Source of the DNA: Pleurocapsa minor HA4230-MV1
Lineage (GTDB): Bacteria; Cyanobacteriota; Cyanobacteriia; Cyanobacteriales; Xenococcaceae
Direction: 5' to 3'
Length of the DNA: 64,000 nucleotides
Assembly: GCA_019359095.1 (NCBI GenBank)
Contig: JAHHHZ010000022.1
Location: 96,168-160,167, forward strand
Positions 8,846 to 17,029 of this stretch are shown here, one piece after another; positions within the stretch are counted from its first letter, which is position 1; each line of letters opens with the position of its first letter. The notes beneath the pieces were generated by a model. The model ran no database searches, was not told the origin of the DNA, and worked only from the letters and a program-made list of their open reading frames with translations. Made by a program: the position numbers and the translations under genes.

Positions 8846-9868
8846 ATGATGACCAATCAAACTAAAACTAAACAAGTAGTAATCAATTCACCACTGGATA
8901 TGCACCTGCATTTTCGAGAAGGTGGAATGGCGCAGACAGTTATTCCGCTTACTTCCTATGCTTTTGCAGGAGGGGTAATTATGCCGAATTTAGTGCCAGT
9001 GGTGGATAATTTAGAGCGCCTAACAGGATATCTTCAAGAGATTAAGACTAACCTTGGTCAAGATGTATTTGAGCCATACATGACGGTATTTTTTAAAAAC
9101 TATACTTATCAAGAGCTAGAAAAGTTAAAGCCACATATTTTAGGAGTCAAGCTTTATCCTGCGGGAGTAACTACCAATAGTGAGGATGGGGTTGCTACCT
9201 TAAATCAAGCCGAGGCTACGATTAAGCATCTTGAAGAGCTAGAAATTCCTTTATTGGTACATGGAGAAACTCATGGCTTTGTGATGGATCGAGAAAAGCT
9301 GTTCTTACCAATTTTTGAAGATCTAGCGCAGAAATTTCCTCAGCTAAAGATCATCATGGAGCATATTACGACAGCCGAGGCGGTATCCCTATTAGATAAA
9401 CATGAGAATATCTACGCCACTGTAACCTTGCACCATCTAATTATTACTCTAGATGACCTGGCGGGGGGTTTACTTAGACCACATTTATTCTGTAAACCGA
9501 TCGCTAAACGTCCTGAAGATCGTGCAGCTTTACTTGATGCTGCTCTTAAAGCTCATCCTAAACTGATGTTTGGTAGCGACTCTGCACCTCATCCCCTCAA
9601 TCAAAAAGAGGCTTGTGGTTGTGCTGCGGGGATCTTTACCGCACCGATCGCCTTACAGGCTTTAGTAGAGTTATTTGAGCGACATCAGGCGATCGCTAAT
9701 TTGCAAGCTTTTGTTTCTGATAATGCTCAACGTATCTATGGCATCCAACCACCACCAAAATCCGTAACTTTAGTTGCCACCCCATTCAAAGTGCCTTCAA
9801 TGTATGGTACTGTTACACCCATGTTTGCTAACCAAGAAATATCTTGGTCAATTACTCAAGTCAGTTAA
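8846..9868 (+). CDS. pyrC: PyrC, dihydroorotase
   Basis: A 340-residue type II dihydroorotase, which closes N-carbamoyl-aspartate to dihydroorotate in de novo pyrimidine synthesis. Zinc ligands are visible: 'DMHLHFR' near residue 20, 'GVKLYPAG' with the bridging carboxylated lysine, 'HGETH', 'MEHITTAEA' and the catalytic aspartate in 'GSDSAPHP'. The start at 8846 (MMTNQ) is one of two adjacent ATGs. A short terminator-like hairpin lies directly downstream at 9872-9889. Confidence 0.95.
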   Translation: MMTNQTKTKQVVINSPLDMHLHFREGGMAQTVIPLTSYAFAGGVIMPNLVPVVDNLERLTGYLQEIKTNLGQDVFEPYMTVFFKNYTYQELEKLKPHILGVKLYPAGVTTNSEDGVATLNQAEATIKHLEELEIPLLVHGETHGFVMDREKLFLPIFEDLAQKFPQLKIIMEHITTAEAVSLLDKHENIYATVTLHHLIITLDDLAGGLLRPHLFCKPIAKRPEDRAALLDAALKAHPKLMFGSDSAPHPLNQKEACGCAAGIFTAPIALQALVELFERHQAIANLQAFVSDNAQRIYGIQPPPKSVTLVATPFKVPSMYGTVTPMFANQEISWSITQVS

Positions 9869-9871
9869 TTG

Positions 9872-9889
9872 CAGTTTACAACTGTTTTT
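9872..9889 (+). terminator. probable rho-independent terminator of pyrC
   Basis: A 5-bp stem CAGTT-TAC-AACTG is followed at once by five T residues, 4 bp after the pyrC stop. The stem is short, so efficiency is uncertain. Confidence 0.5.
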
Positions 9890-10008
9890 AATGTAAAAAA
9901 CGCATTTAAAATCAGCTTCGATTTAATTTTGGTAAGTTTTGATACCAATAGTCGAAAAAATCAATGTCAGCATAACTCCAGTCTTAGAATATATTGCAAT
10001 ATTGCAGC

Positions 10009-10176
10009 ATGAATAACCACGCATCACTCGTAATCGCCTCAATTTTTGGTTTGGTCGCAGGAATGAGCCATGTTATGGTCTCCCAGTCCCAAAACCTACC
10101 TTTTTCTTTGTCAGAGCAGGTGATCGAATCAATTAATGGCAGTAATAGCAGTAATTTTAATCAAACTTTCAATTAA
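10009..10176 (+). CDS. small secreted or membrane protein, unknown
   Basis: A 55-residue predicted protein with a hydrophobic N-terminus (LVIASIFGLVAGMSHVMVS) that could be a signal peptide or membrane anchor, followed by a short Ser/Asn-rich tail. I do not recognise it. A TTG at 9994 would add five residues. The ATG at 10009 is preferred. A perfect 12-bp palindrome ATATTGCAATAT at 9991-10002 sits just upstream. A hairpin at 10238-10268 could end the transcript. Confidence 0.5.
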   Translation: MNNHASLVIASIFGLVAGMSHVMVSQSQNLPFSLSEQVIESINGSNSSNFNQTFN

Positions 10177-10237
10177 ACGCTAAAACATTACCAAAAGATG
10201 AAAAGTAGCCATTATTACATTCTCCCATAAATAATAA

Positions 10238-10268
10238 AGGCGATCGCAAAATATAAATGCGATCGCCT
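10238..10268. terminator. HIP1-based hairpin between two small convergent genes
   Basis: A perfect 11-bp inverted repeat (AGGCGATCGCA and TGCGATCGCCT) with a 9-nt A/T loop. Each arm contains the HIP1 octamer. It lies between the small plus-strand gene ending at 10176 and the minus-strand gene ending at 10362, so it could serve as a bidirectional terminator. There is no strong T-run. Confidence 0.5.
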
Positions 10269-10361
10269 GACTGAATAAATTATAAGTAAATGATTGAAAG
10301 TTGCTCTAAATAAAAACTAAATTATCTTTAATTTAGTAAGTGGTTAAATCTAAAAAGTATT

Positions 10362-10541
10362 TTAAAGTTCGTAGCAAAATAAACCCATCTGAGGTAGTTC
10401 AAAACACCATTGATCGGAAGTTAAAACCAACTGTTTTTTTGCTTTACTGTCCTTATTTGTTTTCTTGGCTGCCTGTGCAGGTAAGATATTAAGACTAAAA
10501 ATAGTTAGAGCAAATAAAAGATAAGATAGTTGATTTTTCAT
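10362..10541 (-). CDS. small secreted peptide, unknown
   Basis: A 59-residue open frame with a textbook signal peptide: MKNQ, then a hydrophobic stretch LSYLLFALTIFSLNIL, then the cleavage-like site PAQAA. The mature part would be about 35 residues: a very basic segment (KKTNKDSKAKKQ) and a tail 'SDQWCFELPQMGLFCYEL' holding two cysteines that could form a disulfide. I do not recognise it. No strong ribosome-binding site is visible. It lies between msrP and a small convergent gene. It is supported by the signal peptide only, so it is a prediction. Confidence 0.55.
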   Translation of the reverse strand: MKNQLSYLLFALTIFSLNILPAQAAKKTNKDSKAKKQLVLTSDQWCFELPQMGLFCYEL

Positions 10542-10621
10542 GATGTTTAGTAGCTAGTAACTGTGGTTTATTAAAGTTTTTTTTATCTAAAGCCAGTATA
10601 AAATTGACGTTATAAATAACC

Positions 10622-10637
10622 AGTGACTATTGTCACT
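10622..10637. promoter_or_regulatory. 6-bp perfect dyad (AGTGAC-TATT-GTCACT)
   Basis: A perfect hairpin or dyad about 85 bp upstream of the small secreted peptide gene and about 100 bp beyond the msrP stop. It lacks a T-run on the msrP side, so it may be an operator of the small gene rather than a terminator. Its role is unknown. Confidence 0.35.
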
Positions 10638-10735
10638 CTTTAAAACCCTACTTAGTCACTTAAACAATTGATTAATCGATTAAATTATTAGATCACAGAC
10701 TATTTAATTAGCAAATAAACCGTTAGCGATCGACA

Positions 10736-11734
10736 TTAATATAAATTAGCGACATACTCTCCATAGCCGTTATAGGGCAATGTTTCCTTAATTTCCCAAG
10801 ACAACCCAGGCCCAGTGCTGATAAACTTCTCTGTTGCCTGTGACCAACGGGGATGGGGTACATCAGGATTGACGTTAGCCTCAAACTTATATTCGTTGGG
10901 ATCGAGAGTATTCCAATAAGTTGCAGGTTGTTGCGCTAAAAACTCAATTTTAACAATCGACTTTGCTCCTTTAAAACCATATTTCCAGGGTGTTACCATC
11001 CGTAATGGTGCGCCATGTTGTTTGGGTAAATCGTGACCAAAAATACCTGTGGCAAAGAAAGCTAAATCATTAGCCATTTCTTCAATTCGTAATCCTTCCG
11101 TATATGGCCAAGGTAATGAGCCTACATGAAAACCAGGCCCTTTAGTAATTTTAGGATCGTAGAATGAGGTAAAACTAACAAACTTTGCTTTAGCAGTGGG
11201 TTCGACATCTGCTAATAATGCCTTCATGGGAAACCCAATCCAAGGCAACACCATCGACCAAGCTTCAACACAACGAAAACGATAGACCCTTTCTTCTTGA
11301 GGAAATTTCCGTTTTAAATCATCCAAGTCATAGGTACGAGGATTATTAACCAACCCCGCAATCTCTACTTTCCAGTTTTCTGTAGGTAGCTTTTGAGCGT
11401 CAAGCCAAATCTTCTTAGTACCACCAAATTCATAGAAATTATTATATTGCGCAGCGACCTTTTCTTCGACAATCGGTCGATCTACCTGCTGAAAATTAGC
11501 ATTTTTCGTAACCGAGTCAATTTTTGGCAAATCAATACTTTTTTCCAACTCGATCGCGGAGGCAGATTTACCAATTCCAGCACCACCTTGACATCCAGCC
11601 AGGGGTAGTAAGCTTGCACCAATTCCAGCACCAATCAGAGTTTTAATAAAGCTGCGACGATTGTAATAAAGCCTGGGAGAAGTAATCTGATTTTCGGATA
11701 TTGCCCACGATTCAGGGATACGAATCAAAGTCAT
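10736..11734 (-). CDS. msrP: MsrP (YedY), periplasmic methionine-sulfoxide reductase catalytic subunit
   Basis: A 332-residue molybdopterin enzyme of the sulfite-oxidase fold that repairs oxidised methionines in exported proteins. A twin-arginine signal is visible as 'NRRSFIKTLIGAGIGASLLPLAG', consistent with Tat export of the folded cofactor-bound protein. The molybdenum-ligand cysteine lies in 'YRFRCVEAWSMVLPW', with the downstream 'WKYGFKGAKSI' and 'HGAPLRMVTPW' conserved blocks. The membrane haem partner MsrQ is not adjacent. An alternative name is simply sulfite-oxidase-like oxidoreductase. Confidence 0.9.
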   Translation of the reverse strand: MTLIRIPESWAISENQITSPRLYYNRRSFIKTLIGAGIGASLLPLAGCQGGAGIGKSASAIELEKSIDLPKIDSVTKNANFQQVDRPIVEEKVAAQYNNFYEFGGTKKIWLDAQKLPTENWKVEIAGLVNNPRTYDLDDLKRKFPQEERVYRFRCVEAWSMVLPWIGFPMKALLADVEPTAKAKFVSFTSFYDPKITKGPGFHVGSLPWPYTEGLRIEEMANDLAFFATGIFGHDLPKQHGAPLRMVTPWKYGFKGAKSIVKIEFLAQQPATYWNTLDPNEYKFEANVNPDVPHPRWSQATEKFISTGPGLSWEIKETLPYNGYGEYVANLY

Positions 11735-11873
11735 TAGAGATTGATAAAATATTTTTGATAGAAGTAACTAGCTTTACTAAAATTGTAAACAAATATGATG
11801 CCGATCTTTTTTAAAACTTTTTTTAAAGTTCAAAACCTTCAAATGTTCTAAATGTCAGTTATCAGTAATTACT

Positions 11874-12542
11874 TTAATATCCTGGTAAATCCCAGTCTTG
11901 AGGGTTGAATTCAAGCATCGATCCAAGTATCTGATCGGCTGCTTTAAACAACTGAGGATCAAAAACAACATCAGGAATTACCACCACAGACATCCCTGCT
12001 GCGATCGCTGATTGCATTCCCGCAACCGAGTCTTCAAACACTAAACACTGTTCGGGATTAGCTTTTAGTCTTTTGGCTGCGAGCAAAAATATATCTGGTG
12101 CAGGTTTTCCTTGTTTAATCTGTGGATCATCACCCAAAGTTTTAATTGTTAATAGCTTCAGCCAATGGTGATGATTAATAGTTTTCATCTCAAAATGATG
12201 GCGAGAAGAACTAGAAGCGATCGCTTGAGGGATACGATGAGCTGCTAAATGTTGAATCAGTTCCACTGTTCCAGGTAAAACCTGCGCAGTGCCATATAAA
12301 GGATAAAGCAGTTGATTACGTTCTATTAAATACTCCCCAGCAGTCAGAGGTAGCTCTAGCAGCTCAACTAAAATCCTCGCTGAATCTAGGGTTGGTCTTC
12401 CAGCGATCGCCATTTTTGCTTGCTGATTAAAAGTCTTGCCATAGCGCTTTGCAACTTCTCTATTGACTTGTTCATACAATGATTCTGTATTTAACAGCAA
12501 TCCATCTAGATCATAAATAACGTGAGTAATAGACTTAAACAT
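11874..12542 (-). CDS. HAD-family phosphatase (phosphoglucomutase / pseudouridine-phosphatase type)
   Basis: A 222-residue HAD hydrolase. Motif I is 'YDLDGLLLNTE' with the two catalytic aspartates at about residues 11 and 13. Motif II is 'AIASSSSRHHFE', motif III is around 'QGKPAPDIFLLA', and motif IV is 'CLVFEDSVAGMQSA'. A C1-type cap domain sits between motifs I and II. The arrangement is like beta-phosphoglucomutase or pseudouridine-5'-phosphatase, but the substrate cannot be told from sequence. It is divergent from the gene at 12652. Confidence 0.88.
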   Translation of the reverse strand: MFKSITHVIYDLDGLLLNTESLYEQVNREVAKRYGKTFNQQAKMAIAGRPTLDSARILVELLELPLTAGEYLIERNQLLYPLYGTAQVLPGTVELIQHLAAHRIPQAIASSSSRHHFEMKTINHHHWLKLLTIKTLGDDPQIKQGKPAPDIFLLAAKRLKANPEQCLVFEDSVAGMQSAIAAGMSVVVIPDVVFDPQLFKAADQILGSMLEFNPQDWDLPGY

Positions 12543-12651
12543 AAACTTTGATTGGTCAATTTAAATTTTAGTTAAGTTTTAGTTAAATAATAAGGCGAGC
12601 GTGTCTTTGATATGCTGATAAATAGTCTTTGAATTGGAGATATTTAAAATA

Positions 12652-13128
12652 GTGAGCGATCGATCTACTGGAAGAATGTTACTCTCGCATAATTTCAATT
12701 TACGCAACAATGAACTTCCTGCATTAAACAGAGAAGAGTTTGCCCAAATATTCATTGATGGACTGCAAGGCACAGAAAACATTAAGTGTAGCTCGATTGA
12801 TAATCCCCACTGGGTAGTAGAAATAATATTTTCTACGGATAAATTTGAGCCAAAAGAGATTGGTCAAATCTGTGGTGATATTTTGACGAATCAAAGAAAA
12901 AGTCAACAGCCTGATTCTAAAGCTATTATCGACACTTTAATCCTCGGTGGCAGAAAAACTACTCCTGCTACCAGTATGTCTCCTAATTCATTGCAAATAG
13001 GTGAATGGGGGGTGGATGTTGTCGAAACGATTCAAGCCGATGTTTTTCTAGCAGAAATAGCTTGGTCAGAAATGATCGCTTCTAAACCTAGTGATGGTAT
13101 CTTCAAAATTGAATTTCTCCAAGATTAG
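12652..13128 (+). CDS. conserved-looking protein of unknown function beside a bilin lyase
   Basis: A protein of about 158 residues from the GTG at 12652 (a TTG at 12634 would give 164). No signal peptide or membrane segment is seen. The sequence is alpha/beta-like, with blocks such as 'NPHWVVEIIFSTDKFEPKEI' and 'IGEWGVDVVETIQADVFLAE'. I do not recognise a family. It ends 33 bp before the S-type phycobiliprotein lyase gene on the same strand, so the two are probably one operon. A role in pigment attachment or delivery is inference from position. Confidence 0.7.
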   Translation: MSDRSTGRMLLSHNFNLRNNELPALNREEFAQIFIDGLQGTENIKCSSIDNPHWVVEIIFSTDKFEPKEIGQICGDILTNQRKSQQPDSKAIIDTLILGGRKTTPATSMSPNSLQIGEWGVDVVETIQADVFLAEIAWSEMIASKPSDGIFKIEFLQD

Positions 13129-13161
13129 CCTCTTTGTCTTCTCAGTTTATAAAATATACAA

Positions 13162-13719
13162 ATGAACACCACCGTATTTGAACAGTTTTTTACTGACTGT
13201 ATTGGTAATTGGCAGTCCGATCGGACTTATCATTATCTAACTCATCAAGAAATCGAGCGATCGCAAACTACTTTTGAAGTGCAGCCTCTAACCAGCGAAC
13301 AAAAAGCTAAGGTACTAGCTGATAATGCTTACGAAAAGCTAAATAATTTAGAGACTTTGCCAGGGTTCAACTTGGGTTTTTATACAATTTCGGAAAAAGG
13401 GGAAGAAAAAAAACAAAATCTTAATCTGATGTTTGTCCCTAAGTCTGAAACAAATATGTTGCTAGAAGGAGATTATTTACGCGATCGCGCTTACGAAGAA
13501 GATCGCCCAATTGTTTCCCATTTTAGCTTTGATCCTCAAACCAGAGAATTACTGATGACCACCAACTATACCCGCGTGGTTTCCGTTGATTCTATTACGC
13601 TGACCAACCCGAAGTTACGTATTCGACGGATTCTTAACTATGCCAAGCCTGATGCGGGACAACCACTCAAAAACGTCCTTTTGGCTGGCTTTGGCGTAGA
13701 ACAAAAGATTTTTAACTAG
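13162..13719 (+). CDS. CpcS/CpeS-family phycobiliprotein lyase
   Basis: A 185-residue member of the S/U-type lyase family (DUF1001), lipocalin-like proteins that attach bilins to Cys-82-type sites of phycobiliproteins. The N-terminal 'CIGNWQSDRTYHYLTHQE' and 'LRDRAYEEDRPIVSHFSF' blocks are typical. It is a different subtype from the cpeS product at 17489, sharing only the general family pattern. It precedes the cpeC leader on the same strand by 655 bp. Which subunit and bilin it serves (CpcU, CpeU or CpeS-III type) cannot be decided here. Confidence 0.88.
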   Translation: MNTTVFEQFFTDCIGNWQSDRTYHYLTHQEIERSQTTFEVQPLTSEQKAKVLADNAYEKLNNLETLPGFNLGFYTISEKGEEKKQNLNLMFVPKSETNMLLEGDYLRDRAYEEDRPIVSHFSFDPQTRELLMTTNYTRVVSVDSITLTNPKLRIRRILNYAKPDAGQPLKNVLLAGFGVEQKIFN

Positions 13720-14374
13720 CTTAAGCCTTGAATTTGTTAAATACTACTCTTATTGCTTAACAATTGTTTATCTAATTCTCATTAAGTTTTACAAAACTTG
13801 ATAGGATCGGTTCTAACCGCATTGTATAAATAGACTGTAAACCAGATGCCGATTCAGGTAATTGAATTAGGCTAAGGTTTGCACATGTTAGGTGTAATGG
13901 CAGATCAATTTATACTTTGTCTTTAAGACTTAAGATTTAGCTCAAACACCTGTTGAAAACTGCGCCGTATTATACAGCGCTTTAATATGATGGTGTTAGA
14001 ACCCTTAAGTTAAGGACTCTATCCCAAAATATTTGTAATTAAATAAATTGGCATACAACGACTTGAGTACCTGTTAAGTAACAAAATATTAAAGATTAAG
14101 TTGTTTAATATTTTCCTACTTTGCTTTTGCTAAGTCAGCCAGAAAAAGTTTATTTCCCATTTTCAGGGAATAAAGCTATGACAAGCATTGAACAAGCAAT
14201 AGATTAATATATCTGAGCTTAGATGTACTTGTCGAGTTTGTGTATCTACATAAAACTCATCCTCAAGCGTTTGGATCGAGCTATTACTGCCAACATTTAA
14301 TCGATTCTGGCTGACTCAGGCGAATACATTCACTGTGTAAAAAAAATAATTTCTAAATCAAGGAGATTTATTAA
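13720..14374 (+). promoter_or_regulatory. 655-bp regulatory and leader region of the cpe operon
   Basis: There is no open frame of note in this gap. It holds two close dyads, AAGTTTT-AC-AAAACTT (13784-13799) and CGGTT-CT-AACCG (13808-13819), followed by TATAAA at 13825-13830, which may be a -10 element with no convincing -35. A dyad CCTTAAGTTAAGG lies at 14003-14015, a hairpin around 14149-14174, and a perfect 12-bp long-range inverted repeat at 14133-14144 and 14305-14316. The ribosome-binding site AAGGAG is at 14360-14365. In Fremyella the cpeC leader mediates light-dependent attenuation (the Cgi pathway). Whether this region does so is inference. Confidence 0.6.
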
Positions 14375-15250
14375 ATGACATTTGGACCAGCATCTGAATT
14401 AGGTGTAGGCTTATTTGAAGATACCGCTCCTATTGAATACGTACCTGGCCGTTCAGAAGAAGAAGTAGAGAGCATTATTCGTGCTGTCTACAGACAGGTA
14501 CTGGGCAACGCTTACATTATGGAAAGCGAAAGAGCAATTGTTCCTGAGTCTCAGTTTAGACTAGGAAAACTAAGCGTCAGAGAATTTGTTAGAGAAATCG
14601 GCAAGTCTGATGCTTACGTTTCTCGTTTCTTTGAAACTTGCCCTCGCTACCGCTTCATCGAACTTAACTTCAAGCATTTCCTTGGTCGTGCGCCTAATGG
14701 TTATGACGAAATGAAAGCTCATAGCGCCATCCTCGATGAAGGTGGTTGGGAAGCAGAAATCGATTCTTATCTTGATAGTGACGAATATCAAGAAGCCTAC
14801 GGCGAAAACTTTGTTCCTTTTTATCGGGGATATAAGAGTCGTCCTGGTCAAACTATGGTGGAGTTCACTCATATGTTTGCTTTGGCGCGTGGCGCTTCTT
14901 CCAGCGACTTCAAAGGTAGTTTATCAGGCAAAACTCCTCTTTTAAACAAAAATATAATTCAAGGTACTCCCCTGGCGGTAATTCCTCCTTCTGGTGGTGC
15001 TGCTGGCGATGGTTGGTCTTTCCAAGAACCTGCTTTGGGTGCGCGCACTCGTCAGGGTTCTGGTGCAGGAGAAAATGGCAAAGTATACCGAATTGAAGTA
15101 ACTGGTTATGCTTCTGGCGCTGTTAACCGCGTATCTAAGTTCCGTCGCAGTAACAAAGTATATCTAGTACCTTATGAGCAGCTCTCCCAAGAATACCAAC
15201 GTATTCATAAGCAGGGTGGCAAAATAGCTAGTATTACCCCTGTAAACTAG
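14375..15250 (+). CDS. cpeC: CpeC, phycoerythrin-associated rod linker
   Basis: A 291-residue linker that joins phycoerythrin hexamers in phycobilisome rods. The N-terminal Pfam-type linker domain (about residues 20-150) shows 'IIRAVYRQVLGNAYIMESER', 'FIELNFKHFLGRAP' and 'EAEIDSYLDSDEYQEAYGEN'. A glycine-rich hinge follows, then a C-terminal CpcD-like capping domain (about 232-290, 'YRIEVTGYASGAVNRVSKF' to 'GGKIASITPV'). The start 'MTFGPASELGVGLFEDTAPI' and the two following genes match the cpeC-cpeD-cpeE order, so CpeC is preferred to CpcC. A good ribosome-binding site AAGGAG is at 14360. It is the first gene of a seven-gene operon. Confidence 0.88.
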   Translation: MTFGPASELGVGLFEDTAPIEYVPGRSEEEVESIIRAVYRQVLGNAYIMESERAIVPESQFRLGKLSVREFVREIGKSDAYVSRFFETCPRYRFIELNFKHFLGRAPNGYDEMKAHSAILDEGGWEAEIDSYLDSDEYQEAYGENFVPFYRGYKSRPGQTMVEFTHMFALARGASSSDFKGSLSGKTPLLNKNIIQGTPLAVIPPSGGAAGDGWSFQEPALGARTRQGSGAGENGKVYRIEVTGYASGAVNRVSKFRRSNKVYLVPYEQLSQEYQRIHKQGGKIASITPVN

Positions 15251-15270
15251 TTTTAAGGTTATTAATCATC

Positions 15271-15328
15271 ATTCCCCTTAAAGACTAAAACTGTCAAAGT
15301 TACTAGTTTTAGTTTTCTAAGGGTGAAT
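15271..15328 (+). promoter_or_regulatory. long hairpin between cpeC and cpeD
   Basis: Arms 15271-15292 and 15305-15328 pair over about 22 bp with two single-nucleotide bulges and one G-U pair, around a 12-nt loop. There is no T-run after it, so it is better read as an RNA-stabilising or processing stem that sets the cpeC to cpeDE ratio than as a full terminator. Confidence 0.65.
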
Positions 15329-15369
15329 CATTTGACAAATCAATATTAATTAAGTAGGAAAAATTAGTC

Positions 15370-16134
15370 ATGGTTGCTGTAATAGATGCGCCCGTTGAAG
15401 TTCGAGACAATAGTTCCGCTGATGACAAAGCGATCGCAATTCGCGCAGTATATAAACAAGTGCTGGGTAATCCTCATGTGATGGAAAGTGAGCGCCTGGT
15501 AAGTGCTGAATCACAGTTTTGTAATGGCAGCATCAGCCTGAGAGAATTTGTTCGCGCTGTCGCAAAATCTGACTTTTATCGCACTCGTTATTTTGAAACC
15601 TGTGCGCCTTATCGTTTTGTCGAGCTGAATTTCAAGCACCTGTTGGGACGTGCGCCCGCAGATCAGGCAGAACTTTCAGAACACATTCAACGCTGCATTA
15701 ACGAAGGTTATGATGCGGAAATCGATTCTTACATTGATAGTGTGGAATATTGCGAGAAATTTGGCGAAAACATTGTTCCTTTTTACACTGGCGCTACCAG
15801 CACAATCGGTCAAAAGCAGGTCAACTATAACCGTACTCTTTCCCTGCTTCAAGGGATAGCGGGAGTCGATAGCGCCAAGAAAAATTCTCGTTTAGTAGAC
15901 AGCGTAGCTACCAATAGTCCTACTCCTGCTAAGAGTCCGAGGGCTAATGCACGGATGTCTCCTTCCCCAGATGCTACTACAAAAAAATTCAGAATCGTCG
16001 TTAGAGGAGCTAAATTTGATAGTCCTCGCCGTGTTAGTAACACTGAATATATCGTACCAGGCGATCGCATGACTCCCCAGATTCAGCGCATTAACCGTAC
16101 TGGTGCCAAAATCGTCAGCATTACTGAAATTTAA
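15370..16134 (+). CDS. cpeD: CpeD, phycoerythrin-associated rod linker
   Basis: A 254-residue rod linker with the same two-domain plan as CpeC: a linker domain ('AIRAVYKQVLGNPHVMESER', 'FVELNFKHLLGRAP', 'AEIDSYIDSVEYCEKFGEN') and a C-terminal CpcD-like domain ('FDSPRRVSNTEYIVPG' to 'RTGAKIVSITEI'). The C-terminal block is very close to what I know of CpeD from other cyanobacteria. The gene follows a strong intercistronic hairpin and has a weak AGGA ribosome-binding site. It is co-linear with cpeE 45 bp later. Confidence 0.88.
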   Translation: MVAVIDAPVEVRDNSSADDKAIAIRAVYKQVLGNPHVMESERLVSAESQFCNGSISLREFVRAVAKSDFYRTRYFETCAPYRFVELNFKHLLGRAPADQAELSEHIQRCINEGYDAEIDSYIDSVEYCEKFGENIVPFYTGATSTIGQKQVNYNRTLSLLQGIAGVDSAKKNSRLVDSVATNSPTPAKSPRANARMSPSPDATTKKFRIVVRGAKFDSPRRVSNTEYIVPGDRMTPQIQRINRTGAKIVSITEI

Positions 16135-16179
16135 CCATCTTTTGATCATTGAGATAATTTAATATTCAGGAGCAACAAT

Positions 16180-16944
16180 ATGTCATTTTGGGTAACGGAT
16201 TTAGATCCAGTTGAACTAAGAGAACGTCAACCAAACCAAGATTTTGAGATTATCATTCGTCAAGCTTATAAACAAGTATTGGGCAATGCCTATTTATTAG
16301 AAGGCGAAACTTTAGAAACAGCCGAGTCTCTATTTAGAAATGGCGATCTTACTGTACGTGGTTTTGTCAGAGCGATCGGTCAATCTGAGCTTTATCGTTC
16401 TTTATTTTTTGAAACCTGTTCACAGTATCGTTTTATTGAAATGAACTGTAAGCACTTCCTAGGTCGTGCGCCTTTAGATCAGGCAGAAATTTCTCAGCAT
16501 GTACAAATTTATAACAATCTGGGTTACGAAGCAGAAATTGATTCTTACATCGATAGCGATGAATACTTAAACGCTTACGGCGAGAACACTATTCCTTGCC
16601 CCCGTACAGAGACTAATCAGCGGAGTATCTTAAACGTTGGTTTTAATCGTACTTATGCTCTATATAATGGCTATGCCAGTAGCGATAACATTACCAATAA
16701 AGCGACGTTAATCTCTGATTTAGCTGCCAATAAGCCTACTCCAATTATCTTTCATAAAAATGCTTCTAGTGGTACTCCTGGTAGCAACAACAAACGCTTC
16801 CGCATCAAGGCGACTAAAGCTAGTATTGGTTCGCTTAACCGCCTTAGTAACCAAACCTATGAGGTTAATTACGAGCAGTTAAACGCCAAAATCAAAAACT
16901 TACACCGCACTGGAGCAAAAATTCTCAGTATTAATGAAGTTTAG
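16180..16944 (+). CDS. cpeE: CpeE, phycoerythrin-associated rod linker
   Basis: A 254-residue rod linker, third of the series. The linker domain shows 'IIRQAYKQVLGNAYLLEGET', 'FIEMNCKHFLGRAP' and 'AEIDSYIDSDEYLNAYGEN'. The C-terminal CpcD-like domain runs from about 200 ('RFRIKATKASIGSLNRLSN') to 'TGAKILSINEV'. The ribosome-binding site CAGGAG lies just upstream. It is named from operon order and similarity to CpeD. CpeD and CpeE sort different hexamer positions along the rod in better known species. Confidence 0.85.
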   Translation: MSFWVTDLDPVELRERQPNQDFEIIIRQAYKQVLGNAYLLEGETLETAESLFRNGDLTVRGFVRAIGQSELYRSLFFETCSQYRFIEMNCKHFLGRAPLDQAEISQHVQIYNNLGYEAEIDSYIDSDEYLNAYGENTIPCPRTETNQRSILNVGFNRTYALYNGYASSDNITNKATLISDLAANKPTPIIFHKNASSGTPGSNNKRFRIKATKASIGSLNRLSNQTYEVNYEQLNAKIKNLHRTGAKILSINEV

Positions 16945-17029
16945 GATAGTTAGCCACTATTAGTCCATTACAGTGAAAATATGGGGGAAACGCTCAATTT
17001 TCCCCAAAAAATAGGAGGAAATTTAAGCT

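Noticed and set aside
13870..13900. TTTGCACATG as an RcaC L box for the cpe operon
   Set aside because: The known L box is a direct repeat of TTGCACA. Only one good copy is present here, so the match is too weak.
14375..16944. Reading the linkers as phycocyanin CpcC-type proteins
   Set aside because: The order of three linkers followed by cpeS, cpeT and cpeR, and the CpeD-like C-terminal block, fit the phycoerythrin operon better.
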